Source of the DNA: Ascidia mentula
Taxonomy: Eukaryota > Chordata > Ascidiacea > Phlebobranchia > Ascidiidae
Direction: 5' to 3'
Length of the DNA stretch: 64,000 nucleotides
Assembly: GCA_947561715.1 (NCBI GenBank)
Contig: OX387205.1
Span: 749,001 to 813,000 of the forward strand
Shown here: positions 36,080-64,000 of the stretch, one piece after another
Layout: the number at the start of each line of letters is the position of its first letter
Position numbering within the stretch: the first letter of the stretch is position 1
Notes under the pieces: generated by a model
What the model was told of the DNA's origin: nothing
The model's input: only the letters and a program-made list of their open reading frames with translations
The model's database searches: none
Position numbers and translations under genes: made by a program

Positions 36080-37141
36080 CTAGACAAGCAATTTCTCAAT
36101 GCTAAGTTTCAAAGAATCGATTTGAGATTTCAACTGCGATCCTTCCTTCACTGTAATTGACCCAGCAATAACAGGTCTTGATACACCACAAGCTCTGCCT
36201 AATCCTGCAAAAACATTGTTAACATCTTCAATTATTTTATATTTTGGCTATCAAATAATTTTTTTTGAAGGACTGACCATTATAAATTTACAATGCTCAT
36301 TTATATTTTTTAGTAATATCCGAACAACCTAACAAAAAAAAATTAAAGTCACAGGTGCAACAAAAACATAGATTTTACATTCTCATAAAAAGATAGTTTT
36401 AAACAAACCTTGCTTAGATGGGACAAAAACATATGGAACATTTTTGTCTTCGCACAATAATGGCAAATGCAACAAAATTTCCAACGGTTCTGCATCAGCG
36501 GCTAAAACAATCAGCTCTGATATTCCACGATTAAGTGTTTTCGTTGCTACAAAAAAAAACAATATTAATTAGAATGAATATCCCACATGTAATTAGGCCT
36601 GTAACCAAAATAGCCATAAAAAAGAAAATTTTAGTTAAAATGTATTTTAAAACTTGATAATAAAAATACAATGATATTTATAAATGCCACGGAAAATTAG
36701 GTTATCCTATAGAGTCAAATTATTAAACGTGACGCATCAGTCTTAATATCGAAATGAACTAAATTCTCTTAATTAAATTCACAAAAATGTGTAAAATAAA
36801 CACATACACCTATCAGGTTGTTAAAACCACCTAAATGAATTGTTTTCATCACCCAGTAAAATGAAAAAAAAAAATTAATTTTACAATTAAACTAAAAATG
36901 CTATAGGTCTATGTAATTTCTAATTTTAAAGATATTTTTGACAATTTAAATCTATACCTTCGTTTGCCCCCTTCCGCAGCTGTTTATAGTTTGCAGCTTG
37001 CTGCATTAAATCCAAAATTGTTTTGGTCATTGATTGATTAGCCAACGGATACGCCTTTGGGTTTACTTCTTCAGATGCCTGATGAGCAGAATAAAAAAAT
37101 GTTTCCCTGTCACACAATGATATTTTGCAAAATTTTACCAT
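36080..37141 (-). CDS. SNU13: SNU13 / NHP2L1 (15.5K), U4 snRNA and box C/D snoRNA-binding protein
   Basis: Four minus-strand exons (37139-37141, 36958-37078, 36409-36546, 36080-36204) give 128 residues, the same length as the human protein. Diagnostic segments are [59 protein letters not shown] and [12 protein letters not shown]. It is an L7Ae/L30e-fold protein that binds the kink-turn of U4 snRNA and of C/D snoRNAs, and so works in the U4/U6.U5 tri-snRNP and in rRNA methylation particles in the nucleus. The first coding exon consists of the ATG alone, followed directly by GTAAAA. The stop codon is TAG. The gene converges on the membrane protein gene; its promoter should lie just right of 37141. 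Confidence 0.97.
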
Positions 37142-39511
37142 TTTGAATATTTCCTCTCCGCTCACAGATGATCACGGCTTCACTGAGGTTTCTTGCAGTG
37201 GAAATTCACATAAGAGAAAACACAGACAAATGGAGATTCCAAAGCAGCTAAATTCGCTACCACAAACACGTGCGATTGACAACAAAAAGTTACCGCAGGC
37301 GCGGGAGTTTACTTTTACCTACAGCACAGAAGAACGAGCTTGACAACTATCGAAATGACCATGCGGAATTCAGTGCTAACTGCATTTATAACGTTGGGTG
37401 TTCACATTTTTACACAAAATTCCACTATTTTTGATTATTTTTGTTCAAATATGTATGTTGTATGACTTCCCAGTGTTACTTTGCTCGCCTATGGGACACT
37501 GGCATGTTCTTATAAATACTGTGCAAAAGTGCTAAAAAATATAATTTGACAAAAAAAAACGCTTGGGGAGTAAATTATTTAAATTTGTTTTCTGTCGATT
37601 TAAATTAATAATTCAGTACATTGTAACAAAAAAAATACAATCGGATTTACGATCAATTTACGATTTTTTACTAAGCAAAAGATCACCAACCCTCGCTGTT
37701 GTATTTAATTGGAGACAAAAATGCAACCAGACTTTGTGAGAATCTCTGGGAAAACTTTACTAGCAACGTTTGCCTCGTGTAAATGTGTGGTTTAAAAATA
37801 TTGGGATTTGCTTGACTACAACATGCCATGAAAAGATGACACTGCAAATATTATGTATCACTACTGTCCACATTTTTGAATTGTACCCCTAAACCACTGC
37901 AACAGGATAATGTAGCCAAGATAAAAAAAAATATGTAGGCCCAATGGTTTGAATCACATTCTACGTTTGATTTTTGCCTGTCTTAAGATTTGTAGCGCTA
38001 TTCCATACAAGTGTTATATCGATGGTTTCTTGTATGGAATGAAAAAACACACTCCCATTTCATGAAAGGAAAATATACACTGCAGGCTTTCTTGCCAAGC
38101 TTATGCAAACGTGTACTTTCAAAGTTAAAATATGTCGGTTTTCGTACAAGACAAATATATTTCGCTAAAAACATCGTTGTTTTATTGTTTATATTTGTGG
38201 CGTTAAATTGACGAACTCACGTTATCGAAGTTAAAAAATAGAGGATTCGAAGTTTGTTAAATGGATTCGACCGATATTTGAAACGGTACACATTCTGTTT
38301 TTTTAACCGTCCTTTTTATGCAGTGTTTCGATCTCATCGAATTCTACTCGAGTTTTTTTTATATTTTTTTATATCATTTGCACGCAGACCATATACTTGT
38401 ATTTCTGCTGAAAAACACTTATTTGCTAGTAATTGCTCTTGTATTTCTCTGTATCATGAGTAGGTGTTAATTTTATGGTTGAATGAACACAGATATGTCA
38501 CAGTTGTGCAAATTTAATTAGAACGCTGGTTTTGCTGGAAACGGAATGAGACTTATTGTGATATTATAGTCAAATCTACATTTACGTCAAAAATTAAATG
38601 CCTCATAATCGCTGCACTTGCAACTAATTGACACAATAGGTAGCGCTTCACTTTATTTCAGTGATAATTGTTAGTCGTAGAATTTCGTTTTTAACAAGTG
38701 CCGCTTACAGGACACAATAAGACAGTCAAACCCTTTTCACATAAACAGTACAAGATGCCAGTCGAAAGCATGTCTCGAAAGCAAAAGCTTCCGTTTGCAC
38801 GGTCAGAAAATGCCTGCTTATTGTCGGTTTGGGGTTTTGTTCATCTCTCATTTTCACAATTGCATAAAACAGTAGTTAGTGAATAACTGTTTCGGTGTTG
38901 GACAACTGCTAAATAACTGCCAGATACATAAAACCGACATACCTAATTATTATCTTTATCTCAAGTAAGAAAATGCAAAGTATGTCACATGATGTGCCCT
39001 ACATGGTGAAAATATGTTATGTATAAAGCAAGTGTAATTCAAACCGGATCGAATTAACCAAGGCATACTGGCAGACTACAGGTCGTGCACGATATCGTTA
39101 TCAAAACGTAGTTGCAGTGATGCCTTTTCGTTTTTTGCGCAAAATAAACAGGATTTAATTTTCACCTAAACATATTTCCTAATATATAACAAAACACAAA
39201 GATCTGTCTGCTACGATCGCTGTTTGAAGTTTTAACAAAAATAATGTTGTATGAATATATTTATTTGTCGCTAGGTGGCAACAATAAGCATGAATGTGTT
39301 GACTTCGGTTTACGAGGTTTGCTTTTCGGAAAAGTGATTCGGATTTACAAGAAGACGGTGATAATACGGAGCAAAGCATGTTAGATTGAATGTTAGGGAG
39401 ATAAAGTGAGCATGTATAAGTGGGTCTTGGAAACCAGACCAACATATTGCTGCAATCTTGCATATATTTATTGTAAACGCCATCTTATGAAATATTAACG
39501 TCAATGTGTCA

Positions 39512-39529
39512 ATATATATATATATATAT
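39512..39529. repeat. (AT)n microsatellite
   Basis: Nine uninterrupted AT dinucleotides. Confidence 0.85.
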
Positions 39530-39759
39530 GCACCTGAACTGTGGACTTCGACAAACATGCGTTTCTTTATTTAACTTGTGTAGTTTTGCACATTAATAAA
39601 ATACTTTACATTACTACATAAGTTGGTGATGCTGCGTCATCAGATTAATATGAAGTTTGTTCAAACTTATTACCAATTCAGACGTTTGATATTTGGCCGG
39701 CGATTCGTCCATCTTGTTCACACCCAACGGATCAGCGTTGACGGAAAAGCGCCACCAAC

Positions 39760-39931
39760 TGGAAAGTTCTATCGCCGTGTTGGCGTTGTACTTCGATTAT
39801 TCCTGATGAAGGTTTGTTGGATAACGACCGAAACGTCGTACAAACAAGTTTTTTTCTTTTTGCCAGAAGAGCTTTTCATTAATAAGTAGTATGCCTGGCA
39901 GCATCAGCAACAAACTATTGGAAAGTTCTAT
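39760..39931 (+). mobile_element. short insertion with 13-bp flanking duplication, Penelope-like / retrozyme-like remnant
   Basis: TGGAAAGTTCTAT occurs at 39760-39772 and again at 39919-39931, bounding a 146-bp insert. The insert begins with a small hairpin (CGCC...GGCG). It contains ATTCCTGATGAAGG...GACCGAAACGTC (frame reading IPDEGLLDNDRNVV), which I recall as common in deuterostome Penelope-like elements. CTGATGA (39803-39809), a stem and GAAA (39830-39833) follow the hammerhead ribozyme plan. The flanking direct repeat looks like a target-site duplication. Alternatives: a fragment of a longer repeat, or coincidence of the 13-mers. Confidence 0.5.
39803..39837 (+). ncRNA. hammerhead-ribozyme-like core, imperfect
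   Basis: CTGATGA, then stem II GGTT(T)GTT / AACGACC with loop GGAT and one bulge, then GAAA and CGTC. ACGT gives the minimal self-complementary stem III reported for Penelope hammerheads. One extra A separates CTGATGA from stem II, and no adjacent stem I is evident, so cleavage activity is doubtful. Confidence 0.4.
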
Positions 39932-41836
39932 GCCTACAATCCGATAAAGTTTTACAGGTCGAAACAAGGTGTACTGAAATGCCTAAAGCTCACAAGACAA
40001 CTCAACAAAATTATTTTTCGTAAATTTTTATTTCTTCAAAAAATTCGAGAGAGCGGATTAGGGAAGTCCCCGGCTCGTGATAACGAAAAGTATTTTTTGT
40101 GAAAGGGGTCGGTCAGGGTTTGAACAGGGGGAGGGTCTTCGGGGGTGCAGCAACATAGAACCAACACAAAAAGTAAGTTTGGGCAAAAAGTGACAAAAGC
40201 AACGAAAACGAAACAACGCAACCCACAATTTGAACGACATCGGCCAAACTTTTGCTGAGGAAAAAACGAGAGGAGACTTACAAAATGCATAAGATAAGAC
40301 ACCCTTCAGCGAACACGACGAAATTTTCCGAACACACACCGAAGCCTTCCGAAATTAAACTACCAAAGTTCTGTGTATATGAGGAACACGAAAAACAAAT
40401 AGTAATAAAGTTTTCTGTACACAAAGGGGTTTTCAAGGATAACTTCAACATCATCACTTTGAAAAGAGCGAAGACGGCTATAATGTGTTCGTAAGTCGTA
40501 ACAAAATTGGTAAAGTTGTCTGTGAGTGCAAAATAACCACTGTAGGACTTGTCAGCGCAAGACATAAGATAGATAAACTCACTTCTGTACAAATCAAAAG
40601 TTTTGTGCTGATGGGTATAATTCAATTGTGGCAATACGTCAGCTATTTAAGAATAAAAGTTTGTTTCATAGACATGTCCCGTTTAAGCGGTTTTGGCATT
40701 ACTGTCAAGACATGAACAGCCGACCACAACGTGAAGCTAAACGAAGACAGAGCAAGTGTGTGGCAAATTTACACCTATACGCGCATTGTCGTAAAAATAA
40801 CGGCACAAAATGGGAACACGGCACCTTGCTTACACAATACATACGTCCCATGAGGGCTCATCTACTCTCCGTAGTTTCAATGCGACTCTTACGCCTACGC
40901 CACAATGCGTCGTGATCCTTGTCATAACAAACAATGGTCGGTTAAACGGTAGAATTGACTTCCGACGCAACGTTCATTGTAAGCTGGTTCAAAACTTTTC
41001 TACTTGATGCATTGCGAATGTGCAAAAAAGTTGTAAGTTTGGCCATATTTGAGCACCACGCCATGCATTGTTAACCCCTGGCCGATTGTTTTTTTTTAAA
41101 AACAGGATTTCACGCGCGGTGTTTGTACTATTTTAATGGTGGTCTGGAAAACCGTCTGTAATAAGGTTATCCGTCAGCGGGGCAATGATAAGTGCTCTGT
41201 TTATCAACTGGAATTTCAATCAAACCAGAGATACGAGAGATTAACATGGGTTGGTCGACCAGAGTGGAGTATCACGACGCCCATATGCTACTCGCTATGA
41301 ACCGGATTAACCCCGGGGTGGAGGCGAAAGGTGTCTAAGGAATCCGTAAATTTACATTAGGGTTCAACGCTTTGCTGCGGTATTTTGACAACTGTTATTG
41401 CGCTTTAAAAGTAGTGGAAACAAAAATTTTTCTTGAGTGTAAAAATTGTTAGGTTTGGGTCGAATCTTTGACGATTGATGGGAGTCAACGCAGCAAAATA
41501 TTAGGGGCGAATTTTTTGGTCTTTGCGGTGATTTTCGAGTGAATTTTCGGTCTAAAGTTGTTGCGACTTCGGAATGTTTGAACAAGTTCCACAACGGACG
41601 TGGCCCAAGTGTAAAAAAGCACAACCGCACAAAAGTAATAAGGGGAAAACCCAAAATAACAACAAGAAACCCCAACGTAAACGACAAAAAATAGCAACGC
41701 CTTGAAGCCACGTCGTGAGCAAGAATTCGCGCAAAAACTCGGAAAAAGGCAAAAATTTGAAAAAAAAACGAAATATTTTGAAACAGTTGGAACAGGACTC
41801 ATGACCAAGACGTCACGCCTCGATGCACACAGCCAA

Positions 41837-58835
<16,999 letters not shown>

Positions 58836-60508
58836 CTTGAAAGATTATTTGTAAGCTTACAGCACTTACAACTAATTTTACTGTACTAGGGTGGTACCAT
58901 GCCTTTGTGTAAAAGAATAAACAGAATTACCAAACTTGACTTTATTCGTCAAAAGACTTCACATATATTTAATGGTGTTTAGACTTATAAACGTTTTGCT
59001 TTATTCCTAAGAACGTAGTGAGTCAAATATGTCATTATACAAGGTGTTCTAATGAAAGTTACCTTAAGGTCTTGGTTAAATAACTAAATAAAACATATAA
59101 TAAATAATTAACAACTATTTAAGACATTGCAATGTGGTACCAACAAAATAATGCTTGATTTGCAAAACAATTTAACATTAATTATATTGAGAAAGTTAGT
59201 TGTACATGCTTATATTGCTCAAAGATAAAAGTCTGTTTGGAAACAAATATATCACTTTACACCAACAAACCAATACACATAACATGTGATCGTCCCAAAG
59301 AGAACAAACATAACAAACAATGATAAGTAGGCAAGACTGTACGGAACAGTCATCATGCACAATTTGGCACATAATTTCGAAATAACGAACATTCATTCCA
59401 CGCAAACATCGCCCAGCAGCGAAACAACGCAAATGGAGATCAACTCACGGCTCGAAAAGAAGGCTGGTCACGTGACTCGACGAGTCTTCTTCTCAGCGTC
59501 GGGCTCCATTGAAGCGTTTTGCTTCGCTTGCTGTCACGCTCGGCGTGCATTCGTTGAAAACAAAATTCTTCCCCGCTTGCCAGCCGGTGTTGTTTACTAC
59601 AAACCGGGTTACGTCACTTCGAGCCGTTACTATTACTACGCGCGGCGCTCCCCGTTTTTTTGCTTCGCTGCGGCTCCGTGACGTCGCGTAGTGGCCACTT
59701 TGTAATGGCGGCCAGCAAGGGAAGTTGTTTTTTATTTTACTGTCCATCGCAATTTAGCTGTTCGATTGCATTAAACACATAACAAACATGTTGTTATCAG
59801 TCAAATAGAAACGGGTTTTATTTCACAAAGATAATGAAAGTATTGCAAACTTGGCTGTAGGGCTGTACTGTCTCTCCAGATGTTGAAAGTTACAGTTTTG
59901 AATAAGTTAACTTCATGTTATCTTTTAAATTGTTCCAGACTGATCTGCTGTAGAGTCTCTGGTTGAACTGTGTTTAAACTAAAAGTCTGTTTGAAGAAGC
60001 CTAACTGTGAAATTTAATCAATTCCCGAATGAGTTTCAATCCTGTTACGCAACCACATAAAACGCTTGATTGAACACACACAATGACCGCGTTCTAAACA
60101 TGTCAAAAGCCATGAGATTTGCCGAATTGAAAAGTGCCTGGCGAAGAAGCGAGACCAATCTAATTGTCTGGAGTAACCCCCATAGTTATGATAAAAACCA
60201 GATTAAACGTGTGCTGATGTATTATTTCTAAGCTCAAAGAACATCCAGTACTACACAAAGTGATCGACAAAACCAGATGTATCTCCAATTATATAAACTT
60301 AATTTTGTGGTTTCGTCAAACAATTATGACTATATTGCTTCGGTTAATGTCAATGCCCGTATATTTTACAGGCAAGTTTCCGAACACAAATTCCCCTATA
60401 AGCAAACTACACACACCATACATATTGTAAAGGCACCGTATTACAAAATTGGAGCTCGCAAGCGTCACAGTGCAGGCACATGAACAGTAAGGTATATTAT
60501 AGGAAACA
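58836..60508. other. intergenic region between the FAM117-family and STPG2-like genes
   Basis: Carries the upstream region of the FAM117-family gene, including a CpG-rich promoter-like block (separate entry), and the 3' flank of the STPG2-like gene. No additional gene seen. Confidence 0.5.
59440..59720 (-). promoter_or_regulatory. CpG-rich promoter-like block upstream of the FAM117-family gene
   Basis: A sharply GC- and CpG-rich segment in AT-rich surroundings, 0.6-0.9 kb upstream of the start codon at 58835. It contains an E-box palindrome GTCACGTGAC (59467-59476), CRE-like GTTACGTCAC and GTGACGTCGC, and ATGGCGGCC (about 59705-59713), a YY1-type core. Placement fits a promoter for the minus-strand gene, though a 5' UTR intron would be needed or a long leader. 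Inference from composition only. Confidence 0.4.
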
Positions 60509-63500
60509 TCAGACACCGAGCAAAAACGCTTGTTTTGCAGTCGCAGTTCTTGCTGAGTCAAGCACAGGTGTAACAGGGTTGTGGAGAGTGGCATTAAACG
60601 TTCCTCTCAGCAAGGTGTTTGCCATCAATGGACTGAGCTGGTAAGCTCCTGGACCTGGGGCTTCTTCCTTCTTCACCTAAACAAGGATTTATAATTATGC
60701 ATAAACTTTGGCCAGATCCGTTGTTGGCGTTCACTTCGTACAACTAAATTACGAAAGTAACAACTTCAATCAACGAAACGTTTTTTTTTATGCATTACAA
60801 GCGACCAACTGTTTACACGCATTAGAAATGATGTTGCGGTGATGGTATTTGGTATTTAACCACTAACCTCGTGGAATCTGTTTCCCTTGGTTACCATGAC
60901 AGCCAACTTAACTTTATCCTTCATCATTTCTTGGTCGTAAGTACCTACGTAAAGAAAAGGGTTGGTTTAGATTTGCCAATTAAAGATAATACCCAAGGTC
61001 CATTTGTTAAAGTGTGTGCGATTTGAGGTTTAGGAAATTTAACACATTTACAACAAACATATTTATTACGTTTTTCGCTTCTGCCTCAACTAAATTAAGA
61101 AGTTAATTAAAAGAGCAGCGGACACAAGAAACCCTTTAAAATTTTCGCTGAAGCAAATCTGACATAGCAGGAACTCGCAAGAAAGGCTTCAAAGACCAAT
61201 CCCCTTTTACCATTACCCAGTATGAGGGCACAGGTATACCGCAAATCCCTAATGCGATCATCCGGCATTAACACACAGTGCCAACTCCTACCTGGTCCCG
61301 GGGTGTCCTTCTCAGGTTGAACCAAGACAACATCACGGGGAGGAGCAAAGCGGTCCGAAGCTGAGAGGAACGCTCTGTTCCGTTTGTAGGCCTCCTTGCT
61401 TCGTGGCACTGCTGCCCCTCTCTTATTCTGAGACTTCATGTACGATGAGGCGACCTCGTATGACCCCGGAGGAGGGTTTTCGTGGAGAGTCTGTGGAGTT
61501 AAATGTTGTTAAATCGAAGCAAAAAGGAATTACGAGTCTAAGTTATCTTTCATCTCTTTACACGCCATGAAATTGGGTGATAATTTTTTGTGGCGTGTGT
61601 GATGAGTTTGAGCTTTGGTTTAATCCAATTCAAATTATATTTAATACAATTCGCGTCAGATGGTCGTTGTATTTGCACACTTTCAAAACGGCGTAAACCT
61701 ACCTGAGGGGCAGGGGCACTAAGTCGATCACTTAACGAAGCAAACGTGGAGGTGAGTTGCTTCTTGTAACGCTCCTCTGATCTCTTCGGCTTTCATAGAA
61801 TAAAGAAATACATTACAATGGGACAAATAGTAATATTTTTTGTTGAAAGTTACAGCATTGACTAAATGGATTAAATTGTAAGAGGGGCAATACAGTTCAA
61901 GTGTTCAGTAATACCATTTAAAGTGATGAACATTTACAACACAGAAGTGTCAAGAAAAGGCAAGAAAGCATTGGTAAAATTACGCCTTGCTTCCTTATGC
62001 TTACCTGATAATGGGAAGGACCTGGCAATGCCACTTCATGCTTCTGTATAATCGGCATGATGCGGGCGGATGTGCTTCCAAATGCTCCACTTCTTGTACT
62101 TTCCAAATATGCTTTCTTTAAACTCTCTTGCGCCATGCCAGTGTTGAAGATGTTGTAGTGGCCAGGACCTGTACAAATACAGTGTTTCATTTATTTTTTT
62201 GGTTCACTACAAGAAAAAAAAATTTTTTTTCCTTCACCTTGTTATCACTTTTTTCAAAATTAAAAACATCAGCAGATTATAATGATGGGATTTGTATATT
62301 GATATTGGTGCTTTTGAAGACAGTACTATGGTACAAGGATATTCGGTGAAATGACAAAATAATGTGCATTCAGAGTTATCAGCAAATACTACTGTGACAA
62401 AGCAAATGCACCATCGTCTCAAAGTTTAGCACCAATCCAGAAATTTAGCGGTTGCTTCCCATTACCTGGAACAGTCTTTACTTTCCGGTTTGGTTGGAAT
62501 CTTACAGCAGTTTGGCCAAATGGGCTACGTTTCATTCCAGTAATCTTCTTCAATGCTTCCAATGCATTTCGTGGGTCATTGTATGCACCTGGTGCTGGTG
62601 TGATTCCTTTGCTTTCATCAAATCTGTAAAAAATATGGTTTTCCTTTATTTAAAAGGACATATCATGGACACAAACACAATGTTTTAAATCTGAAACAGC
62701 TAAAATGTTCTCCAAACATACCAGCAAAACCCATTGAATTAAAACACGTCTGCTATTATTTTGTAGATTGCCTATAATAGTTTCACAAAAAGTTGGACAT
62801 TTATGTTTAATATATTTCCAGTAAAATTTACCAAACACTGTGCGTCATATCTCTTGTCTTGCAATTTTATTCTTAATGAGACAAAAAAATTGTGTACTTT
62901 TATTAAAAATATAATTTTAAATCACAAGAGTTCAGAAAAACAACCAACAGCAAATGCTGCAAGGACATGTGCGGCAAATGTTTCAGTGGCTGAAGATACT
63001 GTGGGGTTATTTTACAGAAATTAGATACTTTACTATTCCACAAATGATACAATGGAAAGTTGACACATAACCTTTTTGTGTCAAACAATAACACACATGT
63101 AAATGCTACAAAGAAATATGTGTTATTTTGTATGTGTGCTGTTATGCAATAGAAATATTAAACAAGGTGCTAGTAGCTAAATGCCTGAAAAGATTTTGAT
63201 TTAAGTGAGCAGGTTTTAGAATACATTACAAATTATTTTGCTCAACCTTCTGGCTTGTGACATAAAGGGAGGGTGTTCAACCTCAAGACCTTCTACATTT
63301 ACAGGAGCTGGTTTCTTTTGGAATTGTCCGTTTATCTCATATTTCCCTGGGCCTGGAACTGCCTTTTTCTCTTCTTCTTGAACAACAATTTCATGATATC
63401 TAAAAACATTACACAAACATTGCACATGAGTCTTATTTCAGTTGTGTTAGTCAGGGCTGTAAGCCGAACTGTGGGTAACATGATGAATTTTATAGGTTGT

Positions 63501-64000
63501 GAAGAATTCACCAATGTCACACAAACTAACAAAATTGGTGAATTGTTGTATATTCTTTGGTCCCAAAAGATTGTAGTCATTTTTTTACAAATTCTGTTTT
63601 TGAAATAATTGGGAAATTAGATGATTGCTGAACACAACGGAAAAATGGTAGTCAAATAAAACGGGTCATCAGCAAAACAGTTTTGAAAGCACTGGTGTGA
63701 GTAACTTCATTTGTTTTGCTATCCCAGAGCTTCTCAAACTTTTTATGTTCTGTGACCTCTTTTCAAAAAATAAATTTCTACGCTTATGAAATTACAGACA
63801 GCTATCAAATAATACTAAACCTTCAATATCACGGTATATGAATGTTTGAATATGTTTCATACCTCGGCAATTTAGCATCAAATGTTTTTCCATCAGGGTT
63901 GAGCATGGTTGCAATATCACTTTTTGGTTTAGGTTTAAACGGATCGTAGTCACCAGGTCCTGGGCCCCCTTTGCCGCTAAACCTCATACGATCCGATCGC
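60509..64000 (-). CDS. STPG2: sperm-tail PG-rich repeat protein, STPG2-like (C-terminal eight exons; 5' end off window)
   Basis: Eight minus-strand exons join in phase: from the right edge to 63863, 63247-63399, 62466-62623, 62005-62168, 61703-61789, 61292-61490, 60868-60944 and 60509-60676 (TGA 60509-60511). They give about 380 residues. At least eight PG-rich repeats are visible: PGPGDYDP, PGPGKYE, PAPGAYND, PGPGHYN, PGPSHYQ, PPPGSYE, PGPGTYD and PGPGAYQ. Segments RNALEALKKITGMKRSPFGQ and LLRGTFNATLHNPV resemble STPG2 rather than STPG1. PG-rich repeat proteins are associated with sperm flagella and axonemal microtubules. The N-terminal part, perhaps 80-100 residues by comparison with a roughly 460-residue human protein, lies beyond 64000. 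Confidence 0.88.

Larger units (their letters stand above)
37142..41836. other. 4.7-kb intergenic region between SNU13 and the FAM117-family gene
   Basis: Holds the SNU13 upstream region, an (AT)n microsatellite at 39512-39529, the short insertion with a hammerhead-like core (39773-39918, separate entry) and the 3' flank of the FAM117-family gene. Long but unconvincing frames occur at 40036-40634 and 41364-41808. No RNA gene seen. Confidence 0.45.

Overview
The window looks like a chordate nuclear genome, most likely a tunicate of the Ciona type. It is AT-rich, with dozens of short GT–AG introns, short 3' UTRs and closely packed genes whose best relatives are animal proteins (SNU13, the FAM117/GLCCI1 family, STPG2). 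Species assignment is inference. Exon models below were built by hand from splice sites, reading-phase continuity and remembered protein families; nothing was searched or aligned by machine.

Layout. A serine/arginine-rich gene of unknown function runs on the minus strand from 19386 leftwards to at least 2839. Its 10.9 kb intron holds a 5'-truncated L1/Tx1-type LINE (9806-12327) with a clean 12-bp target-site duplication. On the plus strand come an 8-exon zinc-dependent dehydrogenase of the threonine 3-dehydrogenase type (21205-23934), then a 13-exon gene for a charged disordered protein (25932-31056) with a probable two-exon antisense gene nested in one intron (29353-29753). A 5-exon single-pass membrane protein gene (34183-35934) converges on SNU13 (minus, 36080-37141), the U4/box C/D RNA-binding protein, with 145 bp between the stop codons.

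The second half is dominated by a complete 11-exon FAM117/GLCCI1-family gene on the minus strand (41837-58835), preceded by a CpG-rich promoter-like block near 59.5-59.7 kb. The right edge holds the 3' eight exons of a sperm-tail PG-rich repeat gene (STPG2-like, minus, 60509 to beyond 64000).

The most unusual signals are two hammerhead-ribozyme-like motifs. One, at 50541-50592, has all core bases and three stems. The other lies in a roughly 146-bp insertion (39773-39918) flanked by a 13-bp direct repeat and resembling a Penelope-like or retrozyme remnant. Also notable are two GC–AG introns in one dehydrogenase gene, the nested antisense gene, two dynein-light-chain-type TQT motifs kept in the FAM117 protein, and two perfect CRE palindromes inside a coding exon.
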